Shown one piece after another: positions 1 through 12,600 of a stretch of DNA of 64,000 bases. The notes beneath the pieces are model-generated. The model was not told where the DNA came from, did no database searches, and worked only from the letters and a program-made list of their open reading frames with translations. A program made the position numbers and the translations under genes. Source of the DNA: Asterias rubens (taxonomy: Eukaryota > Echinodermata > Asteroidea > Forcipulatida > Asteriidae); NCBI RefSeq assembly GCF_902459465.1, contig NC_047063.1, forward strand, positions 7,935,343 through 7,999,342. The letters are read 5' to 3'. Position 1 is the stretch's first letter. Each line of letters starts with the position of its first letter.

Positions 1-759
1 TCGAACTAGCTCTAGACCAAGCATGACGTCAAATTAATTCCCAAAACTTAAAAGATAAAACAGAACAGGTGGATTTGGGGCTAAATTAATTTTAAAAATT
101 CATAAACAAGCTCATAATTATGTTATGATTGGATAATTTTACCAGGTTGACATGACAAGCAAAGGCCGTGATGTCTCAGAACATCTGCTGATATAATGCT
201 TGAATAGTTTTCACAGGAAATAATATGTCAGAGGGTTTATTGTATATAGTTTTACCAATCTCACGGCAGTCCTATTTTTGTATTATATACTCATCTTTAT
301 TTATCACTTAGATAATTGTATGCAACAGTTATGAAGTTTAGGATATGCTAACTGACTAATTAGATATAATTATTATGGATTCATCTTCGAATGGGCGGTA
401 TGGACATTGTCGTCAGGAAGGTGAACAAAGAATTTTACATTCTTAAAAGCTTAGGTATTCCAGGCAAGGTAAAACATGCTTTACTTGGTCTTTGTTCTAC
501 TCCCATCATTTCTATAGTCTCCGAAAGTATGCAAACCGCTAACGGTCAAAATATCAGGTATCGGTCGGTAACTGGACAGACAGCTGAATATTTGACCGAC
601 CATGGGGGCCATGATGCACAAATATTGCCCTGGGTACATCATACCATAATCCTCAACCATTACACAGCAGGACACCAATTTTGTTTCTGAATGAAGCTAG
701 TGGATTGAGCCGTAAACATTGGTAGTTTATAGTGCGGGTCAACAGAAGGGCACTGGCTT

Positions 760-1043
760 TATGCTCAGCGATACTGTAGTAGCACTGGTAGGCGTACTGT
801 CTTGAATCAAGATAAGGTACAGCTGGTAATGCTACCTATACAAAATGGCAGTTGTATATACTACTGGTATGTTAATCCTAGTTAACTTATAACGAAAGCT
901 GACTCTCCTGTTTTATGATCAACGTTACTGCAGTAGACATGATAGGCATACTGTCTTTGAATCAAGATAAGGTACGACATGGTTATGCGACCCAAAAAAT
1001 GGCCGTTGTAGTGGTATATGACAATCCTAGTCGACTTATAAAG
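760..1043. repeat. Two-copy tandem repeat with TTGAATCAAGATAAGGTAC motif
   Basis: Copy 1 spans about 760-893 and copy 2 about 915-1043. Both carry the motif CTGTCTTTGAATCAAGATAA, then GGTAC, an AAAATGGC block and an AATCCTAG...ACTTATAA end. The copies have diverged, so the duplication is old. Confidence 0.7.
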
Positions 1044-2755
1044 AAGTCAAAACTGTGAACAAAAAGCCAAACTTTCTTCCGGTTTCTTTTTGTTGAAATA
1101 TGTTATCCAAGGACGAAAAGAAAATGTGAGAGCTAGTTGTTAGTTTCACAGTATTGTAAGCACGTGTGGGAATGAAAGATTTCACAAAATATGTATGTTG
1201 AAATGTTATAAGTAACATACGTGGATGCTTCGATCCATGGAGGATAGATAATAAGACATTCTTATTATAATTATACGAACTTCAATGAACAAATAAAAAA
1301 GTACAATGCAAACACTGTTATTATAGGGATTGTATACGGTTGGTTTTTTTAAACCAACTGATTATTTTAATCCTCCATAGTTGCATGCAAATAATAAAAC
1401 TAACATTTTAAAAAGGTTTGGGTGTTTTGGTTTTTTTTATCGAAAATTCCTATTGGAATACACAAGATGATAAACTGAACTGTCAGTAACACTTCTCGGA
1501 TTCAAATTTGGGTGTACGAAAGTGAAATTACTTCCCATAACCGCAGTTCTTCGAAGTTAAAAGTTTATTTAGATACAATATTATACAGGCCTGATATATA
1601 TTATACTCTCCAAATCTGCTGTGCTTATAACCATTCAAGTACGTTTGTATTGCTATTAAGTTTCAGAGTCATCGCCATACGTCTACAGACCCTTCAAGTT
1701 AACTTCTAAATCATAGAAGAGACTTATTATAGACTTGGTAAGCATGCTGGGGCTAGCTGTGCATACTAAAGTTGTGCCTTATGAACTCGTTCGTGATCCC
1801 TACAGACTTTATCTGGAATATATCATAGAATTTCCGTGTGAAACAATAATGCGCCTTAGATAATGTAAACTAAGTCTTGATTTATGTATCCCTTGCGGCT
1901 TGTAAAACAATCGTATCACACACCGCGGTTTCGGAAGTCAAGTTGTCGAGATTGGAAGACTTACAGGGCTAAATTAAAATAGAGGGCGCACTTGAGATAA
2001 TGTTGTGATTCATCAACTGTTGAGCGGGGTGATCGAGGACTCTAGGGTATTAGTTTTTTACACTGTCTTATATCTTCGTCCACATCTAGGGTTGGATTTT
2101 AAAAAGTGTTAACGCTATAGTCTTCACTTGAGTTAGTACGGGTTACTCGTTTTAACTTAAGACTATCCTTAAGTTGTCATTTAACTCATTAAGAGTCCTA
2201 GGACTAAAGTTACATTTTTGAAAAATCGACCCAACGACATTGCAATTCATGTGTTAGTACTTTTCAGTTTAGTATACTCTTTTTATAGTACTTTTTATTA
2301 ATAACACCCAAAGATGCTTACCGACTAATACTATAGTTATAGGCATAATTTGTCTTTCCTCCAATACACCGTGATTGAAGACCATACAGATCGTGTCATG
2401 TAGAACAACTTGAACTTTTCTTTGACTCTTCTGATATCATTATAACTATCAACTTAAACGAGTGTTTCAATTCACTTCTATACCTGTAAGGGAACTATAA
2501 GGGAAAATTACACTGCTTTAGCGCCCTCTTTCGACACGATCGGATCTATAGGGGGACAGTGACCGTTTGGCTAATTGTTTTCTTCCTAAACTTGAGTAAT
2601 AACTGCAGTTGCCTTTACTCAACAAAACATTTTAACTAAAACAGGGATTGAAACGTTTCTCAATGACCACCTGTGTATTGATATATCGTGGTAATCGGTT
2701 ATTGCTAGAGTTTGATTTGATTTTCCACAGTGTTGACTTATAACAGGTGCTGTTG

Positions 2756-2836
2756 AAAGGCAATTATTGGTAATTACTCAAAATATTAATCGTTAGCATA
2801 AAAACTTACTTCGTAACGAGCAATGGCGAGTGTGTT
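2756..2836. mobile_element. TTAAAGGCAGTGG family MITE, 5' fragment
   Basis: AAAGGCAATTATTGGTAATT, ACTCAAAATATTAATCG and TAACGAGCAATGGCGAG match the left third of the family only. Confidence 0.65.
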
Positions 2837-2992
2837 TGCTGGTCTTTTTGATTGAAAGTACTTATTGCTTTTATACTGTTACAACTTTTTGTAGAACTAT
2901 ATGGTGAGGTATCAATGTACAGTAAAACAAAAGAACATAATCTACCTGTAGTTGTAAATACTTAACCGCAAACCAAATAATATTATATATTG

Positions 2993-3160
2993 TCAGGCCT
3001 GCATGCTACGTTTTTAAATGGGGCAAGAGCACCAAGGCATTTTCTCCTTGGTAATAGGTACCGTAATATAATGAAATTGTACCGGAGCATTTCAAGGGCG
3101 CAACGGCAATGACCAGTGGGTATGGAGGCAATTTCCTTCGTTGCCCCCGTGCATGCCTGC
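2993..3160. repeat. CAGGCCTG-ended MITE-like repeat, copy 1
   Basis: Starts TCAGGCCTGC and ends GCATGCCTGC. The interior (GGAGCATTTCAAGGGC, AATGACCAG, TTGCC) matches the copies at 39271-39419 and 48587-48748. Short inverted ends and no coding capacity suggest a non-autonomous DNA element. Confidence 0.65.
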
Positions 3161-3228
3161 ATTATTACATTTTTTTTCATGATCAAACTAAACGAGTGGT
3201 TTTTGACCTCTTGATGTTGGTGTGACAG

Positions 3229-3621
3229 GACGGCTGAGGTTGGTTGAAGGTGATTCCAAACTCGACGGTGTGGTCCAAGCGCTCATCAACGATGAATGGC
3301 GAATGGTGTGTGGTCAGAACTGGACCTTAACCTCTGGCCACGAGATATGCAAACAACTTGGGTATATCGGTGGTGCAGTGAGTGTACGCTCCATCCCGAC
3401 ACCGACCATGCAGCTTGCATCACCGACTGAAGAAACAGCACCCGTGCTTATTGAGATTGTACCGTGCAATACGGAGGACCCTAGTGTCGATGTGGCGGAC
3501 TGTGAGGATAACGGCTCGTCTGGAGATGACTGGTGCAGTCTCTTCGAGGTTGCTTGGGTCAAGTGCTCTCAACCTGTTCCACTTTTTAAAGAAGATGATG
3601 ATGAACCGATGTTACCTGAAG
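3229..3621 (+). CDS. Protease gene exon: SRCR domain
   Basis: Acceptor ACAG ends at 3228. The frame reads GRLRLVEG, then NDEWRMVCGQNW and ICKQLGY, matching the start of SRCR domains, which bind ligands extracellularly. Six cysteines are visible (VCG, ICK, PCN, DCE, WCS, KCS), as in group A SRCR, yet the domain lies in one exon. The donor AAG|GTGACT at 3622 is chosen because it leaves phase 1, matching the next exon; without splicing the frame stops at 3651. The tail KEDDDE is an acidic linker. The donor choice is less certain than the domain. Confidence 0.75.
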
Positions 3622-6600
3622 GTGACTCTCTCTACACATTGCAAGCTGACTAATCCCGCATGCTGCAATCGTAGATGCTTAACTGTTTTATTTTGCCTGT
3701 ATAACTAGCCATGTTGTTAATTTCAGTAATTATCTTTGACAAAATCACAAAAATATAAATTACGCAAATTGACTTACGTTTTCTGCAATTAAAAAACTGC
3801 TGAATGGGAATATAAGAAAAGAAAGCAAATGCAATGATGCGCCGCAAAAAAATGGTTTACAATTAGCAAAGGTTGTAGCTAGAAAGGTGATCATATCGTG
3901 CGAATGTGTGAACTGCTTATCCATGAGTGAAATAAAGTAGTTTATAGATTTAATGCTTTATTGCTTAATATTTTAATTTTGCCAGTAGATATCACTATAA
4001 ATACAGCTGGTGCATGCATAATGGGTTTTAGAATGTGCTTTTAGAATATGACCCAACCCAATACAATCCTATGCTACTTTTGTACAGACATGCACACCCG
4101 TCAGTTTAATCGGTGATGGGCGTGGTCGAGGGGTGAGCTCTTTCCAAAGAGCAACAAATACACTGAGCTCAGTTTCATATTGATGTTTAAGCACAACCTA
4201 TAGCTAAGCAAATTGCTTAGCAAGCTATATTTCTGCTTCTGTCGTGATAAAGTGACAGCTGCATTGTGATACAAAGCATTCAACTTGATGTTTCCTTTGA
4301 GTCAAAATGGAGTCAGTCATTCTGGGAAGTTATTCATAAGTGATACTTTAAAGGGAAAAGGGTACCTGGATGTTATTAATTCAGACATTCCATAATCCTA
4401 CAAAATGATGTACGGGTTTTACAACAAGCTCTAAGGTACAAGCTTTTATGAGTTGTCATTGATTTGCTGCATGTAAGCCGTTATTGTTTTAATAATAGGT
4501 AATTTGGTGAGATACATCTTATCAATACAAACTATAATAAAAGTTAGAACTTGCAAAACTTGCTGAGTTTTCTTTGCAGAATTTAATAAGCGCGTTTTAA
4601 TGCAAATGCACCATGTGCTATACAGCACTGTTGCATGCGTTTATAAAATGCAAATATTTGACGTAGTAGCTTCATTATGCAAATGATTGACGTCATTTGG
4701 AAACACATGCAAAACGCCTAATTATACTATCAGAGTTGGTTGGCCAATGATTGGTTACCACTAACTCGCAACGTGGCAGCGTACATTGTCGGGACAGAAG
4801 TATACACTAATAAGTTGGTGAAGAGACTTGTGCGGTCATTATGAAATCAGACTATGACCGGATAGGGGAATGGGGGGATGCTATGGGGTTTGCTCGCCTA
4901 GGGACTCATCGGAAGGGACCGCCTTGAATTCAAGACCTTTTTAGGGGATCGTTTGTGTGACTAATCACCTTTGCGTACACGTCAGTTTTATTCTCGTTGT
5001 TCACTGGGCTATCTTTAGCAAGCGCTGTCGTGCATCAGCGAAGGTGTTTACAGAGCTCCCCCTACTCTAGCGTGCTGTACAAACTTTTAGTGCTATTAAC
5101 ACACTTAGCATTTTATTTGTATATCTGCTAGTGTAGCGGGGGATCTTAAGAACATCTTTTGCTTGTTTTGCTATAATCCATGTTGACATAACGTCTTGAC
5201 GTCCAGCTCAACAAGCCACAGATATTATAAACAACTTCAGACATGCTGATTCCGGGATTTTCTAAAATGCCGACGATGAGCGCAGCTGGTCATCATCAGC
5301 AGCTCACGCCGCCATCTTGTTTGGAGCGCTCGGAGATGCTCCCGGGAAACAGCGTGGACAAACTGTTACCACTTTTGGTTTACATTTACTGTGCTCGTTT
5401 TTCAGCTCTCCACATGAACACTGAGCCGACAGCAGAGGTGCAGCCGGTTGTGAGCGAGATCGGTGGAGGGAGCGTCACCCTCGACTGGACGGAGTGGAAT
5501 AGTGAGCTCGAGGTTGACGATTTCTTCGTGATCCGTTTCCTCATCAAGTACCGGTTAGCGGATAACGAGGCCGTCGTTGAGTACGCCACATCGGCTGAGC
5601 TGCCTAGCTTCATCACCAAACACACCGTGACGGGACTGAAAGATCGGACTAAGTATGAGTTTATCATTGAGGTTGTTCGGCTGGGATCGGCTGGTGAAGA
5701 AGAGGTTGGACCGGTCAGCAAACCCTTCCTCGTCAATATGCCTTGTGGAGGTAAGTTTCCAAACATCTTATCAACATCATCTTGTAAAAGAAGAATATTG
5801 ACCAACCTCAAGATTCCTTGAAACACATTTAAAGTGATGTATGTAGATGTGCATTGGTATCCATTATAGGTTATAAAAGTACGATCACCAGTTTATAGTT
5901 GACTAAACATATCAATAGATCACCGGCCGGATTCTTTTCAAAACCAACACTACTCAAAAATATTATCGCAATCCTCTCTTAGATATGTATGTTCTGCACA
6001 TTGATGGATTAGGCCTTATACCCAACAAGGTCACATTTTTGGTGAATTCATCACATTTGCATGTTCAATTGTTATTATGATTTTCTAACACCGAAACAAG
6101 ACAATATACAACTTGCAAGATCACTATTCATAAGAAGTTGTGATCAATCTGTCTGTAATTCATTTGTTCCGGTCGAGTTTGCTACTCTAACCCTAGACTT
6201 CAAACGGGCCAGGGTTCGATATTTGAGCCCCCCATGAGGGTGATGAAGCATGCACGCTTCTCACAGCAGGGTTTGAAATTTAAACAAGACTGTATTAATA
6301 ACTCATATGCATCATCATTTGTAAGCTGGACTTGGTCTCTTGGCTTTATAAGTAGAGTGATATATCGAACACAGATAAGGAATCAAGGACATATGTTTTG
6401 GGGATGTTTGGAGATGAAGATATGGTACATCTAGACAAAAGGATTAACAGTTACAAAGTATTAAATCTATAAAACACAAGGTTAAGTAGATTCACATTTC
6501 AACCCAAGAAGTCCTTTTCAAGATGACTAACAGATAATAAGGATGTCTCCTATTCACAGCCTGCAAGGTTCTGAAATAGTCGACTATAAAAGACAGTCGA

Positions 6601-9600
6601 CATAGAAGGCTATTAGTCTCCAAATGACATAACAAAATCAAATTGAATCAGGGTTTTTCTGTAGAGTCATGATGAAACATTTCAGCGCTGGTCCTTTAAC
6701 AAAGAAAGTACAATTTGTTTTGCCTGCTATCTCAGGGATGTTGGGTTTGGGAGTAACTGCTGGCCTTCATAACCTTCAGACAATGGCTAGTTTCTGGTTT
6801 AATTGAAATGAATTAAAACGAGAATAATAGGCCGTGTCCGAATTGAGGACTTTAAGGACGCTAGGTGGCAGCAGACTACCTAGGTATCCATTCTTCTCGG
6901 TGAGGTGCGCATGCTCAGAACTACGTTAACAACGGGAAATTTACATGGTTCCAAAGTCTCTCATTATGCGGCTACGGCTACATTGGAACGCTACGGCTAT
7001 GACTATAGGACGTCCTTATGTAACACCCTTAGCAGAAGTCGTAGCGGTAGCTGTAGTAATCAAGGTTCAAGGTTTATTTATTTTCCCAAGTATAATAAAA
7101 TACATTATCACTCAAGAGCGATCAGTTAAAGTAAAGATATATTAAGAACTAGATGAAAACTATGACATTGCAGAGAGGGATCCTTTTTAGAAGCAGAGCT
7201 TGCAGGCCTTATGCATTTACATTGAGACTAAGAATAACGATTACAACTCGGTAAAACCAAGACTCGACGAATACATGACTCGGGCTGTCGTGTTGAGGTA
7301 TATATAACCCCTCATCGTTAACTGTAGACGTCTTATCATTCAACCTATATAATCCACAAAAAAAGATTTTCTAAGACCTCCTCAGGAAATCACATACTTC
7401 CTTTTTCAATCCTTCAATTCCAGCTCCATCCCAAGTCGTCAATGCTGTACTCCATCCTAAATACGGCACAGGGACCGCAGTGACGGTGTCCTGGACAGAA
7501 CCCTCAGATATTCACTGCCCTGCAACCTCCTATGTTGTATCGTATAAACTCAAGACGTTGGGGAAATGTGACGAACTTTTCATGGCACGTCTTGGCAACA
7601 CGAACCAAGCCAATACCTTGATTACTACAACCACGGAAACCACACTGGAACAACTGCACCCATATTCTACTTATACTGTGTACGTGACGTCACGAAGCGA
7701 GCATGGCGAGGGTCCAACTTGGGAAGGAACTGTCGGCACCAACGAGGATGGTAAGAAAATATCAAAACATCATTTTTTGTCTATTCATTTTGTAGGATAC
7801 ACTCAGACTCTTTGAATCAATGTAAGGTACGGCACCAGACGGCACTAGAAATTAATTCAGCTTGAATCCTTTTTCGTCAAAGGACAACATTAATTTGCGT
7901 TTTATAAATTGCCATGCTTGCTCTGAATTTGTAGAATCTTCCCTGTATCAAAATTCCGATCGAAGCTTTCTGCCTTCCAAAAATCTGCGTTTTTCATTTT
8001 TGTGCAGAATGTGAAAAAATAGTTTAGTAGTTTCAAGGTCCTCGGGGAGCAGGGTGTTATAATCACCTAGTGTCACTTCAGACACTAGACGAGGTAGTTC
8101 CCATCCTACAGGCTAGCCTGTCTATACATTTTATCTATTCAGCCGTGGAGGTAGGTCAAATAACGGCTAAGAACACCACAGTATTATTTGTCCTCAACAT
8201 TTTAATCAGATTTCCTAATCAGATTTTGCTAGCGGATTACAACAATTAACTTTCTGGGATTGCTTAACCCTCTTTAAATCCTCTGGTGTGGGTAAAGTGA
8301 TTCCTGATAACGAGTAAAGAAACAAAATATTAAAGTGTCAGGATACCCTAGGGTATTGGCTCTGGCTTTGACTTTGTTAAATTAGAAGCCATGACTAAAG
8401 CAGAACAAGTTAACAAAAGTAGACATTCACTGCACAAACGTACGTGAATGCCCATTGTTCAGTATCGAAATAGCAAAGTATACATTCACTCTGCAAACAT
8501 ATGTAAATGTTTAATATCGAAATATAAGTAGACGTTCACTATACACATCTGAATGTCCAGTGTCCAACATCGAAATAGCAAAGTATACATTCATTGTACA
8601 AACGTATGTGAATGCCTGTCCATTATCAAACCCTTACTCTATGATCAAACTCACTTCATTTAGTCTCAAAATAAGACCCAGCAGCCACTAATGGTAGTGT
8701 GTTCAAATCACCCTTTCGGTCATTTGCAGCGAGGCTGCTGACAGTTGACAAATATTGGGCTGCTAGGAAAGTTTACATAAGTCTTAACCCACATGACTTC
8801 AGAGCAAAGGAATTAATTCATTTTCTATAATTACTTTCCCCTCCACGATTAATGCGGGATATTTTAAAAGTGTAATACTCTATAACCTTATTTATCAAGA
8901 GAAAGTGAATGGGAAACATCAGGAAGTGTGTTTTTATCTAAACATTGAGATTTGGATCACGCGTGATTCGACAGGATGTTTGAAAACGTCCTGATGTATG
9001 TATACGTGTAGCACGTGAATGTCCATTATGGAAATTCACTCAACAAACCTACATTTGAATCATGTTCAAAGTCCAAATCGAAATAGCAAAGTAGACATTC
9101 ACTGTACAAACATTATTTGAATGTTCAAGGTCAAATTAGTTTGAATATGAAAAAGGCTTCCAGCCTTTGTCGTCTAAAAACACAGTTCTATGCAACAAGG
9201 GTGTTTTTTATTAATCTTTTCTTCCAACTTTGATGACTAACTAACTGAAACTGAATGTTCTCAAGTTTGTAACTAAATGCATATTTTTGGGATAAACAAA
9301 GTGAAAAAGGTTTCAGGAATGAAACCTTTCTCGTCTGGAATTTTTTGTTTTCTATCCAACAAGGATTTTTTTTCCTTTTCAATTCATTATTTTCAATTCA
9401 TTATTTTCTTCCAACATTGGTGACAAATTGAGCCCAAGTGTTGCACAGGTTTGTAACTTATTGCATGGGACACGCCAAATGAGGACACTTGTCTTTGTCA
9501 ATTTTGAATTACCAAAAGTGTATATACTGCCTTTCACCCACGTGTGATTCTGAATCAGAAGAAAATACAATTGAGGGGAGTGGTGATATTTGCTCATAAC

Positions 9601-12600
9601 GGGGAGTTGATTCATTTGTCGTGAGTTCAGACTGAAATTAAGGCATTTCTCCGTATCTAACTGGAAATTATATATAATCCACTTCAATCCACCCCTTCCA
9701 AAAGATCATTACAGCTACGCCCTCGGGGTACTATACTTGGACTTCTTGTAATGGTTGCGGCAAGGATCAAAACTCGCTTGGTCGGTGCAAAGAACCAAGG
9801 GGGAACTCTGATTTCGCAAACTTGGCAAACATTATTTCTTAAACCGAGTCGTTGATAGATTCCTCCGCGTTTTTCATAAGAAAAAGAAATACAAAAGCAA
9901 TTGAAAACATTTCCTGTTTCCTTAGAAACTAAAGGATTAGCATCAAATGAAATGGAGATGTAATCTGCAGATTCCTGTAAATGTTTTTCGATATTGGCGA
10001 ATTTTGTTATTGCTTTAAGTGACGAGATCGGTAACTCGAGCTGGGTAGGCCGCAGTGATCGATCTCTAAGCATTTTGTGTCCTGTTGACACAATTCTTGT
10101 TGTAGGCCTAGGGCCTAGTATTGGTACGGTTTCATGATCTTGAGATTTCATAGAAATTTTCTGGAAGCAGTTATGTCAATAAAAGGGCCGCACGGGCTAT
10201 GCTTGGTTTGCTTTACTATGGACGATTCATGAATCCATGATCGTATTGTTTCACGAGCTAAGCGTGATTGTTTGACAAAGCCTGACAAAAGATTGACAAT
10301 TTATCACATATCCAATTAAATAGTGCAAATAACAGGATAAATAGGAAAAGAGAAGAGATGTTCAGTGTAACTTATGGAAGGGAAACCCCATTGGGAAAAC
10401 CCCGTGCAAAATCAGGTAGGGATTGAAAACCCAATCCACATGCAAGGCTAGGCTCTGGTCTGAGGTGGGATTCGGTCTGGGGTCCACATGAGGTGAAGGG
10501 CAGAGAAAACCACTGAGCCAACCTGATCCCCATGTTCTTATATGGTGCGGTAAAAAGGAAGCTGATCACTTAAAGTCTTATGCGAAGAATTGACAGACAT
10601 TATAGACTTGGTCGAGTCCGTCGTGATGAATTTAAAACTGAAGTTTACAGAATACTCGTTCGGGAAATGTGGGACACTTAACAAAAGGTAACTTTTTGCG
10701 TCCTTAGTAAGTGTACGAAATTTGTCGAGACATTGTGTTTAATGCAAACATACTTTTGTGTAACTCCGCTGTAGAAAAAGTACACATAGATTAGAGGTCG
10801 TAGTTTTGGCGCCACAAATACTGAAAAGTAGTATCTAACCAGACGTGCTTTGTGATTCAGTGCCTTTGCCAAACAACGAATTTTGGCCCAGGCTTTGCCG
10901 TTTTGAGATGACTGCTTTCAGTAGGACCGGTAGGTTTTAAAATTTGTCCACGAAACCTTGGGCACTTGAGTCCGAAAAGACTCAAAATAGAGAATCCCAG
11001 ACGGATCTTTTGGAATCGGTCCCCATTTATAACAGTCCTCTTGACTACACGCTATAAATACAAACCCTGGAGATTTCACACCACGGGGTGTGCATAGTGC
11101 CACAGTAACATTTACTTTATACCATTGAACTGAAATCATGTTAGTTTACACGTGAACCAACTTTAGTATTGTGGATTCGTACTGATGTAGAACTAGCATT
11201 CAGTCAACCATTCGGACACAATTACACTTTTAATAGCACAGCATGTCTAGTATTAGTAATAATGCCTATTGTGTATATCGATGTCCATTGAACGTGCCAA
11301 AAATGGACATTGAAGTTCAAGTTTGTCAATTTCACTGGTATGAAGCAGAAAATTACGTTGATATTCGTTGATTCTTTTTCCAAATGCACTTCAGCTAAAA
11401 TATCACCGGGTCAACGGATTGACCCGGATCCGGGTCCAGTAGGGTCTGACCCATTTCTGGGTCAGTTTGACCCGGAATCCCAAAACGAATTGGGAAATTG
11501 GTATCTCCTTCATCGAGCAACCTTAGTGTGTAACATTGACTATCAAAGTTCACACTGTTACAATGAGAAATGGCTATAGTCGGTACACTCACTCTATGCA
11601 CCGAAATGATATCATTTTACCCTTGATTTGTGTCTTTGCTGTTTAACGTCTTGTACATGTATATCGCGAGGTATACCGATAGGGCAGTTGGACTAAGGTA
11701 TTCCCTTAGTCCTCTTGATAGAGGCAGTTGGACTAAGGTATTCCCTATAAAACATTGACTAACAAAGTTACAAATGAGTCATACATGCAGCCTGTCTAAA
11801 ATGGCATCATGTTGTTACATCGATAGCTCCAAACTATTCTTGAATTTACTTTGCTTTGTCAATCACAGAAAAGAAAACAGGGATCACCTATTGAGACATG
11901 AATGACCTAACTTTCTCTCTCAATTTGCTCTCTTTTTATAAATAGTTCCTTCCGCCAAGCCATCAGGCATCAGCGCCACGTTCTTCACCGGTACGGGGCT
12001 TCGGTTCACATGGGACCCCATCCCGTGTAACCACCGAAGTGGTACAATCACCGGCTACACCTACATTCTTCTAGACGCGACAACCGACCAAGTGACCCAT
12101 GCAGCAGAGACTGTCCTGCCCAGGTTGGAGTTGATGGTGTCCCCCGAGGTCAGACAATACAAATTGCTGGTGGCGGCAAAGACTAGACTGGGACGGGGAC
12201 CGTACGCAGCGTTCTCGGCATCAGTTCAACCAAAAATAACTGAGAGTAAGTGTTACCCGTGCGTTCTTTATATAGGGATGGTACATTGATCACGACCTTC
12301 AAAATAGCATTCTTGACAATACAAGCAATCAGATGATCGCGGGGTAACCACTATTGCAATAATGAGTTTACACTACCCCTGGAACGGACAGCATCTTGCT
12401 GTCATAGGAACCAACGCGCACACCACCCTGGATAGGTCTTAATAGAGTGGCAAGTTCCCCCATATGTGATTCCCAGTGTCTCGCTCTAGGTGCCTCCAAG
12501 ACGAATTAGGACAAAGTGAGAGAATCTTACAAAATAGATATTTGACAGGAATGGTTCTGGGTTTTAGACTTTCACCACCTCCTGGTGCCATAGGCTAAGT

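Larger units (their letters stand above)
1..3228. other. Non-coding 5' flank or intron
   Basis: No exon could be supported here. Contents: a two-copy tandem repeat (760-1043), AT-rich filler, a partial TTAAAGGCACTG element (2756-2836) and a full CAGGCCTG element (2993-3160) that ends about 70 bases before the SRCR exon. A 99-codon frame at 391-690 has no recognisable domain and ordinary base composition. Earlier exons of the protease gene may be hidden here or lie outside the window. Confidence 0.6.
7751..11945 (+). other. Intron 3 of the protease gene
   Basis: A 4.2 kb intron with a tandem array of about 57-base units (8418-8630 and 9003-9138), a 155-codon unrecognised frame on the minus strand (9684-10151), a tRNA-like SINE relative (10375-10545) and a GGGTCA-rich block (11404-11485). 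Confidence 0.6.

Noticed and set aside
391..690. 99-codon frame, possible early exon of the protease gene
   Set aside because: No domain, no convincing splice sites in the right phase, and ordinary composition.
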